Positions 17,105 to 26,149 of a stretch of DNA of 64,000 nt are shown piece by piece. The number at the start of each line of letters is the position of its first letter. The first letter of the stretch is position 1. Source of the stretch: Bacillus sp. FJAT-29937. Lineage in GTDB: Bacteria; Bacillota; Bacilli; Bacillales; Cytobacillaceae. Location: NCBI RefSeq assembly GCF_001509555.1, contig NZ_LMAS01000001.1, positions 156,971 to 220,970 of the forward strand, read 5' to 3'. Made by a program: the position numbers and the translations under genes. Below the pieces are notes generated by a model that saw nothing but the letters and a program-made list of their open reading frames with translations, was not told the origin of the DNA and did not search any database.

Positions 17105-19174
17105 ATGGAAAAATTACAACCATTATGGGAAGCAATTAGACGATTTTGGCGTAATAAGCATATAACGCAAATAGCCATGTTAGCTATATTAACCTTCGTA
17201 TTAGGAACGATCCTATTCTTTGCCTTTATAGCGGTAACCGCAAATGTTGAAACGTTAAAGGAAGGTTTAAAGCAATCAACAGTTATATACGATAAAAATG
17301 AGGACGTCGCAAGCAGCTTGGCAACGAATCGTTCAGAAGGAATTGCCATTGAGGAAATTCCTGACTATGTCAAAAACGCAGTTGTTGCGATTGAGGATGA
17401 ACGATTTTACAAGCATAATGGGTTTGATGTGAAGGGAATAGCCCGATCCTTCTTTAAGAATATATTTGCCGGCAGAATAACAGGTGGAGGCAGTACGATT
17501 ACCCAGCAGCTTACGAAAAACGCTTTGCTCACATCTGAAAAAACGTATAAACGAAAAATTGAAGAATTATTCCTTGCTGTTGAAATTGAAAAGAAATACA
17601 AAAAGGACGAAATTCTGCAAATGTACTTGAATCAAGTATATTTTGGCAGCGGTGCTTGGGGAATTGATCAGGCAGCCAATAAATATTTTAATAAAGGAGC
17701 CAGTAGCTTAACTATCAGTGAATCAGCACTTTTAGCTGGATTATTACAGGCGCCTTCTGCACTAGATCCGTTCAAAAATTATGACCGGGCATTGGAGCGG
17801 AGAAATGTTGTCCTTGGAAAAATGAAAGAACATCACATGATAAGCGGAGACGAGTATGAAAAAGCTATCTCAGAAGCAATCCAATTAAATGAAGGAAAAG
17901 GGAGCTTTATCGAAAGAAAGTATCCTTATTACGTTGATGCGGTCTTAGATGAAGCCATTCAAAAATACGGATTAACCCAGGAAGAAATCTTCACAAGAGG
18001 ATACCGAATATATACGGAAATGGACCAAAATCTGCAGTCAGGGCTCGAAAAGGTTTATGAAAGCGACTATTTATTTCCACGCGGGCGAAACGGGGTGCTT
18101 GTTCAAAGTGGTGCAGTTCTTCTAGATCCGGCTTCCGGCGGTGTTAGAGGACTTGTAGGCGGAAGGGGCAGCTATGTATTCCGCGGCTTTAACAGAGCTA
18201 CACATATTAAAGCACAGCCCGGATCAACTTTAAAGCCATTAGCTGTTTACACTCCTGCACTTGAAGAAGGCTATCAAGCTACATCCATGCTTAAGGATGA
18301 ACCGATGTCCTTTGAAACATATAGACCTGAAAATGCATCAAAGAAATATTCAGGTGAGGTTACAATGTATAAAGCACTAGAGGAGTCTTTAAACGTTCCT
18401 GCCGTTTGGCTGCTCGACCAAATTGGATTAGACAAAGGAATTGATTCGCTCAAACGCTTCGGTATTCCGTTAGAAAAAGAAGATGAGTATTTAGGTATTG
18501 CATTGGGCGGGATGCACAAAGGGATTTCCCCGCTAAAACTCGCAGAGGCTTATTCTGCTTTTCCAAACGGAGGAAAACGAAAAGATGCCCATTTAATAAC
18601 AAAGATCGTTGGTCCGACAGGTAACGTGATTGCTGAAAGAAAGAAGAAAACAGTGAAAGTAACGTCAAAAGCCGTAGCCAATCAAATGACATCGATGCTC
18701 CTAAATGTCGTTGAGTCTGGAACAGGAAAAGGAACAAAAATAAATGGCGTCCAGCTGGCTGGAAAAACAGGATCCACTCAGCTGCCTTATAAAGATATAA
18801 ACGGAACAAAAGATCAATGGTTTGTTGGATATACGCCAAATTTGGTTGGGGCAGTCTGGCTTGGCTATGACCAAACCAATCGGCAGCATTATCTATCAAG
18901 CAGCAGCTCCAAAACCGTTGTCCCATTATTTAAGTCTATTATGGAAAGCTCAATTCCCTATATAGAAAAGGAGGACTTCTCTGCAAAATCTGTAAATGAA
19001 AAGATGTCCGAAAAAGAGTTTCAGCAGGAAGTCGAACAGACGATTAAGGATTCCGCAGAAAAAATTAAAGAAGAGCTTCCAATTTGGAAAGAAAAGTTTA
19101 TGGATGGTATGCAAGAGCTAGATCGATTTGCGGAATTCCTTAAAAAGAAATGGAAAAGCATAATGAATAAATAG
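17105..19174 (+). CDS. Class A penicillin-binding protein (bifunctional transglycosylase/transpeptidase)
   Basis: A 689-residue peptidoglycan synthase. One N-terminal membrane helix (about 21-46) anchors it. The GT51 transglycosylase domain follows with catalytic Glu97 in AIEDERFYKH and the GGGSTITQQL segment (127-136). The transpeptidase domain has STLK (nucleophile Ser374), SLN (about 428-430) and KTG (about 554-556). The C-terminal 60 residues are charged and helical. The GRITGGGST and ENRx-type segments make it closest to PbpF/PBP1A-like enzymes of Bacillus, which include forespore-expressed forms; the precise orthologue is uncertain. AGGGAGA precedes the ATG, and a terminator follows. 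Confidence 0.92.
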   Translation: MEKLQPLWEAIRRFWRNKHITQIAMLAILTFVLGTILFFAFIAVTANVETLKEGLKQSTVIYDKNEDVASSLATNRSEGIAIEEIPDYVKNAVVAIEDERFYKHNGFDVKGIARSFFKNIFAGRITGGGSTITQQLTKNALLTSEKTYKRKIEELFLAVEIEKKYKKDEILQMYLNQVYFGSGAWGIDQAANKYFNKGASSLTISESALLAGLLQAPSALDPFKNYDRALERRNVVLGKMKEHHMISGDEYEKAISEAIQLNEGKGSFIERKYPYYVDAVLDEAIQKYGLTQEEIFTRGYRIYTEMDQNLQSGLEKVYESDYLFPRGRNGVLVQSGAVLLDPASGGVRGLVGGRGSYVFRGFNRATHIKAQPGSTLKPLAVYTPALEEGYQATSMLKDEPMSFETYRPENASKKYSGEVTMYKALEESLNVPAVWLLDQIGLDKGIDSLKRFGIPLEKEDEYLGIALGGMHKGISPLKLAEAYSAFPNGGKRKDAHLITKIVGPTGNVIAERKKKTVKVTSKAVANQMTSMLLNVVESGTGKGTKINGVQLAGKTGSTQLPYKDINGTKDQWFVGYTPNLVGAVWLGYDQTNRQHYLSSSSSKTVVPLFKSIMESSIPYIEKEDFSAKSVNEKMSEKEFQQEVEQTIKDSAEKIKEELPIWKEKFMDGMQELDRFAEFLKKKWKSIMNK

Positions 19175-19182
19175 AATGCTAA

Positions 19183-19207
19183 AAAACCGGGGAAACCCGG
19201 TTTTTTT
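19183..19207 (+). terminator. Terminator of the class A PBP gene
   Basis: A 9-bp stem (19183-19191 with 19196-19204) with a GAAA tetraloop and a run of Ts. Confidence 0.88.
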
Positions 19208-19257
19208 CGATTAAGAGACATTTTGCTGCATTATTTTTAATTTTCGTTGGTAGAATA

Positions 19258-19286
19258 TTGTCAAAATAGTTAGAATTGGATAATAT
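19258..19286 (+). promoter_or_regulatory. Probable sigma-A promoter
   Basis: TTGTCA (19258-19263) and TAATAT (19281-19286) are separated by exactly 17 bp, about 20 bp upstream of the small membrane protein gene. Confidence 0.6.
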
Positions 19287-19304
19287 TTGATTAAGGATGG
19301 TGAT

Positions 19305-19442
19305 ATGATGCGGCCTAGAATCCGTAGAAGAGGGATAAATCTTGATGATTTTAAATTTGGTTTAACGACCATTTTTCTGCATGTATCATTTTATGGATTA
19401 ATCATTTTTATCTTAATACTTTTTATTGAACTATTTAGTTGA
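19305..19442 (+). CDS. Small single-pass membrane protein (45 aa)
   Basis: A 45-codon gene with AAGGATGGTGAT before two successive ATGs (19305 and 19308) and a good promoter upstream. The first dozen residues are very basic (five Arg), and the C-terminal half is one strongly hydrophobic helix ending FIELFS, so the product should sit in the membrane with the basic end inside. It ends 80 bp before cyclophilin, without an obvious terminator between, so the two may be co-transcribed. No family was recognised. Confidence 0.6.
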   Translation: MMRPRIRRRGINLDDFKFGLTTIFLHVSFYGLIIFILILFIELFS

Positions 19443-19522
19443 ACAAAAAAATTGCAATTACTTTTATTTACGTATTCAATAATGGTATGATTAATATTGA
19501 TTTTTACAAAGGAGATGATTTT

Positions 19523-19960
19523 ATGTCGAAAAAAGGATACATATTGATGCAAAATGGTGAGAAAGTGGAGTTTGAATTATATCCAGAAGCAGCACCTGGA
19601 ACAGTTGCAAACTTTGAAAAGCTTGCTAACGAAGGCTATTACAATGGACTTACTTTCCACCGTGTAATCCCTGGATTTGTTAGTCAAGGGGGCTGCCCGC
19701 ATGGAACAGGAACAGGTGGCCCAGGCTACACAATCAATTGTGAAACAGAAGGCAACCCTCATAAGCATGAAGCGGGCTCATTATCAATGGCACATGCCGG
19801 ACGCAATACGGGAGGAAGCCAATTCTTTATCGTTCACGAGCCTCAGCCACATTTAAACGGAGTTCATACCGTTTTTGGAAAAGTGACTTCAGGTTTGGAT
19901 ACGGCATTAAAAATGAAAAATGGCGACGTAATGGAGAAAGTTGAAGTTACGGAAGCATAA
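19523..19960 (+). CDS. ppiB: Peptidyl-prolyl cis-trans isomerase, cyclophilin type
   Basis: A 145-residue cytosolic cyclophilin that speeds cis-trans isomerisation of prolyl bonds in folding proteins. Family motifs are [13 protein letters not shown] with the catalytic Arg, and then GGSQFFIV and [12 protein letters not shown]. The length is that of PpiB. AAAGGAGATGA is well spaced from the ATG at 19523; the longer in-frame extension to 19439 overlaps the upstream small gene and is not needed. A strong terminator follows. Confidence 0.94.
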   Translation: MSKKGYILMQNGEKVEFELYPEAAPGTVANFEKLANEGYYNGLTFHRVIPGFVSQGGCPHGTGTGGPGYTINCETEGNPHKHEAGSLSMAHAGRNTGGSQFFIVHEPQPHLNGVHTVFGKVTSGLDTALKMKNGDVMEKVEVTEA

Positions 19961-19970
19961 TATGGGATTG

Positions 19971-19996
19971 GAAAAGAGCCTTAAACGGCTCTTTTC
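19971..19996. terminator. Bidirectional terminator between ppiB and gerB-like gene
   Basis: A perfect 10-bp stem (19971-19980 with 19987-19996), 6-nt loop, A- and T-rich ends, between two convergent genes. Confidence 0.85.
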
Positions 19997-20011
19997 TCAT
20001 TTGGCCATTAC

Positions 20012-21127
20012 TCACATTGTATTTTTTGTGCTTTCTTTAGTTAATTTTTTTCGAATCCATGCGACGACGAATATAAATAAAGGTAAAAATCCACCAACAG
20101 TTAATGAGAAAACTAAATTAACTCCTTTATCCCAATTTTGCTGTTCTACAACATTTGGAATCATTGTTGAAGCAAAAGCGACGGCGATCATAGCTAAAGG
20201 GAGAGTGATTGGCCGATAATCCTTTAAATTCAATACTTGAGCAAGTCCTAAACAAGTCGCATAAAAATATATCAGCATTTTAAAATAGGTCGTCATAATC
20301 CACATAAACGCTATGATGGCTTCAATTCTCTGCAAAAAACCACCAATGTTAATTTTTTTTGCTAATGCATACCCCGGATATAAATTTCTAATAGTCGTAT
20401 CTACACCAAGAACCATTGTAGATAACATTGTAATAACAAGAACGACAAATCCTCCTATTAACGTACCAATAAAAAATGATTTTTGCGCTTCTTTCGGCTG
20501 ATTTACATAGGCTGGGTATATCATCAATAACACCACCGCATTGAAATAGCTTACATCAACCAAATGTAAAACTGGGAGAAACAAAGGTTTTATACCGTTC
20601 TCCATTACAGGTTGGATATACTCTATCTTTATTTGCGGTGTAACAAATAGTAAAATCAAAAAAAGCATATTAAAGGCTATTATGTTAATTTCCGCAGTGC
20701 GTGAAAATATTTCCAGTCCGAGACGTACTGCCATTACTAAAATTAAAGCTAACATAATATGCAGCACTGCTATCGGTGTTTCTGTCATGAGGTTTACTGT
20801 AATGAAAGTTCCCGAATAATATAAAAGTTCTACCGTATAGATGAAGGGCAATGTAAGAAACAACAGAGAAATTATTTTTCCAAGCCATTTTCCAAGAACT
20901 TTTTCATTAACTTGAACAAAGTTCAGATTAGGGTAAAAGCCAGCAATCGCAGTAAACAACCATACAATTAATAGCCCAGCACCTATACTAATCATAACTG
21001 CAATCCATGCGTCTTGCCGGGCATAAGAAGCTAAGATTGATGGGGTTACTAAAATACTCGTCCCTATCGTAAAAAATATGACTAACACCCTAAATTGCCG
21101 AACTGATATTTTTCCCTTTTCAAGCAT
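20012..21127 (-). CDS. Spore germination protein, GerB family (germinant receptor B subunit)
   Basis: A 371-residue protein with about ten membrane helices, of the GerAB/endospore germination permease family within the APC superfamily. In germinant receptors the B subunit binds the small-molecule germinant in the spore inner membrane. The opening ISVRQFRVLVIFFTIG and the PSILASYARQDAWI segment fit the family. The start is set at ATG 21127, preceded by AGGTGATAA; the upstream in-frame GTG at 21136 falls inside that site. It follows the 2-TM protein and the A subunit on the same strand, probably as one transcript. The germinant it responds to cannot be predicted. Confidence 0.9.
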   Translation of the reverse strand: MLEKGKISVRQFRVLVIFFTIGTSILVTPSILASYARQDAWIAVMISIGAGLLIVWLFTAIAGFYPNLNFVQVNEKVLGKWLGKIISLLFLTLPFIYTVELLYYSGTFITVNLMTETPIAVLHIMLALILVMAVRLGLEIFSRTAEINIIAFNMLFLILLFVTPQIKIEYIQPVMENGIKPLFLPVLHLVDVSYFNAVVLLMIYPAYVNQPKEAQKSFFIGTLIGGFVVLVITMLSTMVLGVDTTIRNLYPGYALAKKINIGGFLQRIEAIIAFMWIMTTYFKMLIYFYATCLGLAQVLNLKDYRPITLPLAMIAVAFASTMIPNVVEQQNWDKGVNLVFSLTVGGFLPLFIFVVAWIRKKLTKESTKNTM

Positions 21128-21142
21128 CGTTATCACCTAGAT

Positions 21143-21376
21143 TCATTTCAGCAGTTCAATAACATAATCGCTAAATGGTTTAAAAATTACAGCAAGCCCT
21201 TGTAAAGGGTTTGGAATGTGGAGATGTAAATTATAGGCGATGCTTAATCCAACACCAATTAGAAGCAGAATTGAAAATACAAAGCTTTCTTTTTTTAACT
21301 TATTTTTTTTAAGATAAGGCACATCAATAGCAAGGATCATACCGGCTATGACCAGAATCCCTAAAACCATTAACAT
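21143..21376 (-). CDS. Small 2-TM protein in germinant receptor locus 1 (possible D subunit)
   Basis: A 77-residue protein with two membrane segments (about 1-18 and 29-50) joined by a basic loop with several lysines, and a polar C-terminus. It sits between the A and B subunit genes. Small 2-TM proteins encoded in germinant-receptor operons are known as D subunits and modulate receptor activity in some Bacillus species; this one fits by size, topology and place, not by a recognised signature. GAGGGGAG stands seven bases before ATG 21376. A longer form starting at 21403 would overlap the A gene and lacks a ribosome binding site. Confidence 0.7.
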   Translation of the reverse strand: MLMVLGILVIAGMILAIDVPYLKKNKLKKESFVFSILLLIGVGLSIAYNLHLHIPNPLQGLAVIFKPFSDYVIELLK

Positions 21377-21395
21377 AGGCAGGCTCCCCTCAAAT

Positions 21396-22997
21396 TTACT
21401 CATTTTGCTCTGGCGGCTTTGGAGCTGAAGATTCTTCTCTTTTAATATTCTTTTGACTAATTAACCGTGGACGGGCAAATAATCCCCATCTAGGCAAGCG
21501 TAAAATAGCATCCTTTTGATCTTCTTTAATAAATGGACCAAATGGAGACATAAAAGGAACTCCAAATGATCTTAAACTGCATAAATGTAGGGTAAGGGCA
21601 ATTAATCCTATTATGATGCCGAATAAGCCGAATGAAGCTGCTAATGCCATGAAAGGAAAGCGCAGCATTCTAATAGATATAGACAAATTATATGAACTGA
21701 CAATAAAGCTGGAAATAGCTGTAATCGAGACGACAATAACCATGGCAGCTGAAACAATCCCAGCTTCCACAGCTGCAGTTCCAATCACTAAAGTTCCGAC
21801 AATCGATACAGCTTGACCAATCGCCTTTGGCAGTCGCAATCCAGATTCCCGTAATATTTCAAAGGTAACTTCCATCATTAACGCTTCAACGAAAGCTGGA
21901 AAGGGAACACCTTCTCTTTGAGCTGCCAATCCGATCAATAATTGTGTAGGCAGCATCTCTTGATGAAAAGTTGTAATCGCGATATACAAGGAGGGGCCTA
22001 ACAAAGCGATAAAAAACCCGACAAACCGAAGGATCCGAATAAGAGTCACTATATCAGCCCTGTTATAATAATCGTCTGGAGCATGCAGAAATTGTACGAA
22101 TAAGGCAGGGACTAATAGTACATAAGGAGTTCCGTCGACAAGGATGGCAATACGTCCTTCTAATAGACTGGCCGCAACTACATCAGGACGTTCTGAATGA
22201 TAAATGGTTGGAAAGGGTGTATATGTTTCATCTTGAATTAATTCTTCGATATATGCGCTGTCTAACAGGCTGTCAATATTAATTTTATCAAGGCGCCTCC
22301 TTACCTCTTCCACTACTTTGTCATTGGCAATTCCATTTATATACATGAATGACACAGTTGTTTTTGTCTGTTTTCCAATTTTTTTTGTCTCTAGCCAAAG
22401 GTTTTGATTATTTATTTTACGGCGGATTAATGAGGTATTTGTTCGAATATTTTCCGTTAGGGCTTCCCTAGGCCCTCGTATTGAATTTTCATTTACAGGC
22501 TCAGAGACACTGCGTTCTTTCCCTCCCTTCATTCCAACTGCCAATCCATTTGAAAATCCATTGAATAAAAGTATCACATGCCCCGATAGAAGAGATTCAA
22601 ACAGACTGCTGAAATTTGTTACATCTGAGATTTCGCCAACTGTAAGCACAGTTTCTTTAAATATAGCAATGAGATCTTCAAACTCTGCAGCATCAATATT
22701 GATGCTTGGCAAATCCAGCATGAGGGATTCCATGATAAAGTTTTGATTTGAAGTACTATCGATTAATCCATCTGTATAAATGATGCCGGCTTTGATGTTT
22801 TGTTCTTTGCCAATGCGAATCTCACGAGTGATAATATCATCACTGTTGCCAAGCGTTGTTATTATTTTTTGAATATTTTCAGTTAAACTTTCATTTAATT
22901 GATCATTTGGAAGCTGTTTTTGTTGTTTCTTATTTTGTGATGCTGTCATGTTGTTTGCTTTTTGTTTTTTAGCTGATTTTTTAAATAAAGCCATCAT
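21396..22997 (-). CDS. Spore germination protein, GerA family (germinant receptor A subunit)
   Basis: A 533-residue receptor A subunit. A long hydrophilic N-terminal domain (about 1-290) with a Lys/Gln-rich start is followed by four or five membrane helices and a hydrophilic tail, the layout of GerAA. Recognisable segments are ERPDVVAASLLEGRIAILVD, TPYVLLVPALF and the FPAFVEALMMEVTFEILRE region. The start is ATG 22997 (a second ATG follows at once), preceded by TAGGAGT; the longer frame to 23087 has no ribosome binding site and runs across the divergent promoter region. The C subunit is encoded divergently. Confidence 0.92.
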   Translation of the reverse strand: MMALFKKSAKKQKANNMTASQNKKQQKQLPNDQLNESLTENIQKIITTLGNSDDIITREIRIGKEQNIKAGIIYTDGLIDSTSNQNFIMESLMLDLPSINIDAAEFEDLIAIFKETVLTVGEISDVTNFSSLFESLLSGHVILLFNGFSNGLAVGMKGGKERSVSEPVNENSIRGPREALTENIRTNTSLIRRKINNQNLWLETKKIGKQTKTTVSFMYINGIANDKVVEEVRRRLDKINIDSLLDSAYIEELIQDETYTPFPTIYHSERPDVVAASLLEGRIAILVDGTPYVLLVPALFVQFLHAPDDYYNRADIVTLIRILRFVGFFIALLGPSLYIAITTFHQEMLPTQLLIGLAAQREGVPFPAFVEALMMEVTFEILRESGLRLPKAIGQAVSIVGTLVIGTAAVEAGIVSAAMVIVVSITAISSFIVSSYNLSISIRMLRFPFMALAASFGLFGIIIGLIALTLHLCSLRSFGVPFMSPFGPFIKEDQKDAILRLPRWGLFARPRLISQKNIKREESSAPKPPEQNE

Positions 22998-23133
22998 AAG
23001 ACTCCTATCATTCTTATCTAAATGGATAAACATAGGAAATAAAATCCTATACAAATATGTTGCTCTTAATTTGCTTAAAAATTCCACATTTCGCAGAATA
23101 TATAACTATTATGAAAGCGTTAGGAGTCAGCGA
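22998..23133. promoter_or_regulatory. Divergent promoter region of germinant receptor locus 1
   Basis: 136 bp between the A subunit gene (minus strand) and the C subunit gene (plus strand). It must hold two promoters, expected to be forespore (sigma-G) ones in such loci, though none could be assigned with confidence. An inverted repeat ATAGGA-N7-TCCTAT lies at 23032-23050 and may be a regulator site. Confidence 0.45.
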
Positions 23134-24333
23134 ATGAAACGAAATATTCTTATGATAGTTACCGTGATTAGTATCCTCATCATACTTTCTGGCTGTTGGA
23201 ATCGCCGAGAATTAAATCAACTTGCCATTGTCGTGGGGTTAGGTATTGATAAATCAGAAGATCAATATTTGGTGACAGCACAAGTTGTAAATCCTGCGGA
23301 AATTGCTAAAAAGGGAAGCGGAGGCGGCAAAACACCAGTAATCGTTTATCAAGAGAAAGGTGAGACAATCTTTCAGGCAATTAGGAAAATAACAACAAGA
23401 TCACCAAGAAAATTATATTTTGCCCATCAGCGAATGCTGGTACTTGGTGAAGATTTAGCAAAAGAAGGGATAGGTGAGGCAATTGATTTTCTATCAAGGG
23501 ATCCAGAACTGCGAACTGATTTTTATATCGTTGTAGCAAAAGATTCTAAAGCTGGGGATGTTTTAAAAGTTTTAACTCACTTAGAAACAATTCCAGCAAA
23601 TAAAATGTTCGCTTCCCTTGAAACATCGGATAAAGAATGGGCACCTACTGTGACGGTTACATTAGATAAACTAATATCTGACTTAGTGAGTGATGGCATT
23701 AACCCGGCATTGACTGGAATTGTGATAAAGGGTGATCTGGAAGAAGGAGAGTCATTACAAAATGTAGAGAAAACGGGCCTTAATACGAAACTGCATTATC
23801 TAGATATGGCGATTTTTGATAATGATAAACTAATTGGCTGGGTAAATGATGATAATAGCAAAGCGGTTCACTACGCTACAGGAAAAGTGAAAAGCACCCT
23901 CGGAGTGATATCATGTCCAAAAGGAGGAAAAATAGGGATTGAGGTGAAGCGGACAAAGGCTGAATTAAAAGCAAATGTTAAAAATGGAGAACCAAAAGGA
24001 TCTGTAAAGGTTCGTGTAGAAGGAAATGTAGCTGACGTTGAATGCCGCGGCCTCGACTTAAAACAAACGAAAACTATTTATGAACTAGAGAAGCAAGGTG
24101 AAAAAGCCTTAAAGGAAATCATCGAATCTGCAATTGAAGTTATCCAAAAAGAGTATCAATCTGATGTTTTTGGTTTTGGAGAAGCACTCCACCGATCTGA
24201 TCCTGTTTATTGGAAAAAAGTAAAAAAAGATTGGGGAAAAATATTTTCTAAGATGCCGGTTACCGTTGAAATTGACGTTAAAATCCGCCAGACTGGAACG
24301 ATTGGAAATTCCCCTATAAACGAAATCGAATAA
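23134..24333 (+). CDS. Spore germination lipoprotein, Ger(x)C family (germinant receptor C subunit)
   Basis: A 399-residue lipoprotein, the third subunit of the germinant receptor, placed on the outer face of the spore inner membrane. The signal peptide ends in lipobox ILSGC followed by WNRREL, the family's CW-RREL mark; an AVVGLGIDK-like segment follows. It is divergent from its A, small and B partners, separated by 136 bp, rather than last in the same operon. The ATG at 23134 has TTAGGAG upstream; the longer open frame (from 22948) has no signal peptide at its start and is rejected. Confidence 0.92.
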   Translation: MKRNILMIVTVISILIILSGCWNRRELNQLAIVVGLGIDKSEDQYLVTAQVVNPAEIAKKGSGGGKTPVIVYQEKGETIFQAIRKITTRSPRKLYFAHQRMLVLGEDLAKEGIGEAIDFLSRDPELRTDFYIVVAKDSKAGDVLKVLTHLETIPANKMFASLETSDKEWAPTVTVTLDKLISDLVSDGINPALTGIVIKGDLEEGESLQNVEKTGLNTKLHYLDMAIFDNDKLIGWVNDDNSKAVHYATGKVKSTLGVISCPKGGKIGIEVKRTKAELKANVKNGEPKGSVKVRVEGNVADVECRGLDLKQTKTIYELEKQGEKALKEIIESAIEVIQKEYQSDVFGFGEALHRSDPVYWKKVKKDWGKIFSKMPVTVEIDVKIRQTGTIGNSPINEIE

Positions 24334-24534
24334 AATAATCGCATATCTAGTTAGATGCTCTTCGGTGCGTTTTTTTCTAGATAGATTCTACTACAAATTG
24401 CGATAAATCTATAAAAAAACAGTCCAAACGAAACTAGTAAAATAAATTCGGAATTATTAAAATATTAATAACACCTAGAACCGGCTTCAAATTTATCTCT
24501 AAAAAAAGCGGAAGCGCCTTAAGGAGGGAAAGAA

Positions 24535-25500
24535 ATGGAGCATTTAGTTCGTGTTATTCCTTTTAAACTGATGAATCTAGCAGATGGGGCTAAGGAAATT
24601 CCGAAAGGGGTTGAATTGATTCAAGCACCAAAGATTTGGAAAGATACGAAGGGAAAAGGTGTAACTGTTGCTGTATTAGATACAGGCTGTGATATAACTC
24701 ATCCTGATCTCAGTGCCCGTATTATCGGCGGGAGAAACTTTACAAATGATGATAAAGGGAATCCAGATTTATTCATGGACTACAATGGGCATGGAACCCA
24801 TGTAGCTGGTACGATTGCAGCGGTAGAGAATAATAATGGAGTGATCGGTGTTGCGCCAGAAGCAAGCTTATTGATCGTTAAAGTTTTAAATAAAAATGGC
24901 TCTGGTCAATATGACTGGATTATTAAGGGCATCCATTACGCCATTGAACAAAAAGCTGATATTATCTCGATGTCACTCGGTGGGCCAAAAGATGTACCAG
25001 AGCTTCACGAAGCCATCAAAAAAGCGGTGTATAATAATATTCTCGTCGTTTGTGCGGCTGGAAATGAGGGAGATGGGGATGACGCTACAGACGAATTTGC
25101 TTTCCCTGGATCTTATAATGAAGTTATTAGCGTAGGAGCTGTAGATTTAAAGCGCCGATCATCTGAATTTAGCAACTCCCACAATGAAATCGATTTAGTT
25201 GCACCGGGTGAAGAAATCCTTTCAACCTTTTTGAACGGGAAATATGCCACTTTAAGCGGAACATCAATGGCTGCACCACATGTCTCGGGTGCACTTGCTT
25301 TAATAAACAATTTATCCTTACAATATTTTGAACGGAAGCTTTCCGAGCCAGAGCTTTTTGCACAATTAATTAGGAGAACGATTCCCTTAGGATATTCTCC
25401 GAAACTAGAAGGAAATGGCCTAATCTATTTAACGGTGCCTGAGCATTTAGCAACTATTATAGAACAAGAATTTAAAGCATTCATATTGAACTCAATTTAA
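24535..25500 (+). CDS. ispA: Intracellular subtilisin-like serine protease (IspA-like)
   Basis: A 321-residue S8 protease without a secretion signal, as in the intracellular subtilisins. The catalytic triad is complete: Asp49 in VAVLDTG, His86 in NGHGTHV and Ser244 in SGTSMAAPH. The oxyanion Asn lies in AAGNEG. The short N-terminal extension carries VRVIPF, corresponding to the LIPY/F propeptide that blocks the active site until removed. These enzymes degrade cytosolic protein in stationary phase and sporulation. AAGGAGGGAA precedes the ATG. A terminator follows. Confidence 0.93.
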   Translation: MEHLVRVIPFKLMNLADGAKEIPKGVELIQAPKIWKDTKGKGVTVAVLDTGCDITHPDLSARIIGGRNFTNDDKGNPDLFMDYNGHGTHVAGTIAAVENNNGVIGVAPEASLLIVKVLNKNGSGQYDWIIKGIHYAIEQKADIISMSLGGPKDVPELHEAIKKAVYNNILVVCAAGNEGDGDDATDEFAFPGSYNEVISVGAVDLKRRSSEFSNSHNEIDLVAPGEEILSTFLNGKYATLSGTSMAAPHVSGALALINNLSLQYFERKLSEPELFAQLIRRTIPLGYSPKLEGNGLIYLTVPEHLATIIEQEFKAFILNSI

Positions 25501-25510
25501 TATATAATCG

Positions 25511-25539
25511 AAAAGCCTGGTTAATTTCAGGCTTTTTTT
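25511..25539 (+). terminator. Terminator of the intracellular protease gene
   Basis: A 9-10 bp stem (25511-25520 with 25529-25538) ending in a run of seven Ts. Confidence 0.85.
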
Positions 25540-25615
25540 GATCTCATCAATTTCTTATAAAAGTTGAACTATGCTATCATTAATAAATTAATACTATTTA
25601 TTGTAGGTGAATGAA

Positions 25616-26122
25616 ATGAAACCAATAAATGATCATCTAAAAGAAAATCTGAATCTATTATTTGTTGGATTTAATCCAAGTATCCGTTCATCAGAAACCG
25701 GCCATCATTTTGCCAATCCGAATAATCGCTTTTGGAAAATCCTTCATGAATCAGGTTTGACGCCGAAGAAATTTGCTGCAACTGAGGATTATAAACTGCT
25801 AGATTTAGGTTATGGAATGACAAATATTGTGCCTAGACCAACAAAGGCTGCAGATGAAATTACGAAAGAAGAATATGAAGCAGGAAGAATCGAGCTTATA
25901 AGAAAAATAAATGAATATAAACCGAAGATTGTCTGTTTTGTTGGTAAAGGAGTTTATCAGGAATTCAGCAAGAAAAAGTCCATTCCTTGGGGGAAGCAAG
26001 AGGAATCAGTCGTTTCCGGAACAATTGATTTTGTTGCACCATCATCTAGCGGGTTAGTACGAATGAAAATAGAGGAGATTATTCAAATATATTCGGAGCT
26101 GCCTAAGCTGCTATCTACATAA
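25616..26122 (+). CDS. mug: G/U mismatch-specific uracil-DNA glycosylase (MUG family)
   Basis: A 168-residue base-excision repair enzyme that removes uracil or ethenocytosine opposite guanine. Motif 1 reads GFNPSIRSSETGHHF (18-32) with the catalytic-site Asn20 of the family, and motif 2 is APSSSGLVR (141-149), in place of the usual NPSGL-R loop. The start is taken at ATG 25616 after TAGGTGA; the open frame extends nine bases to a GTG that overlaps the ribosome binding site. It is followed 27 bp later by another DNA repair gene on the same strand with no terminator between, so the two are likely co-transcribed. Confidence 0.88.
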   Translation: MKPINDHLKENLNLLFVGFNPSIRSSETGHHFANPNNRFWKILHESGLTPKKFAATEDYKLLDLGYGMTNIVPRPTKAADEITKEEYEAGRIELIRKINEYKPKIVCFVGKGVYQEFSKKKSIPWGKQEESVVSGTIDFVAPSSSGLVRMKIEEIIQIYSELPKLLST

Positions 26123-26149
26123 TAATTTTAATCAAAGGGAGATCATCAA

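Noticed and set aside
18450-18926. A 158-codon minus-strand open frame inside the class A PBP gene
   Set aside because: It is antisense to a clearly conserved transpeptidase domain, has no ribosome binding site, and its composition is that of a shadow frame.
22948-23133. N-terminal extension of the Ger(x)C frame
   Set aside because: It overlaps the divergent GerA start and would bury the lipoprotein signal peptide, which begins at ATG 23134 after a good ribosome binding site.
24340-24380. Possible terminator after the divergent Ger(x)C gene
   Set aside because: A T run is present (seven Ts at 24370-24376), but the candidate stems before it are short and interrupted, so it was not listed as a firm terminator.
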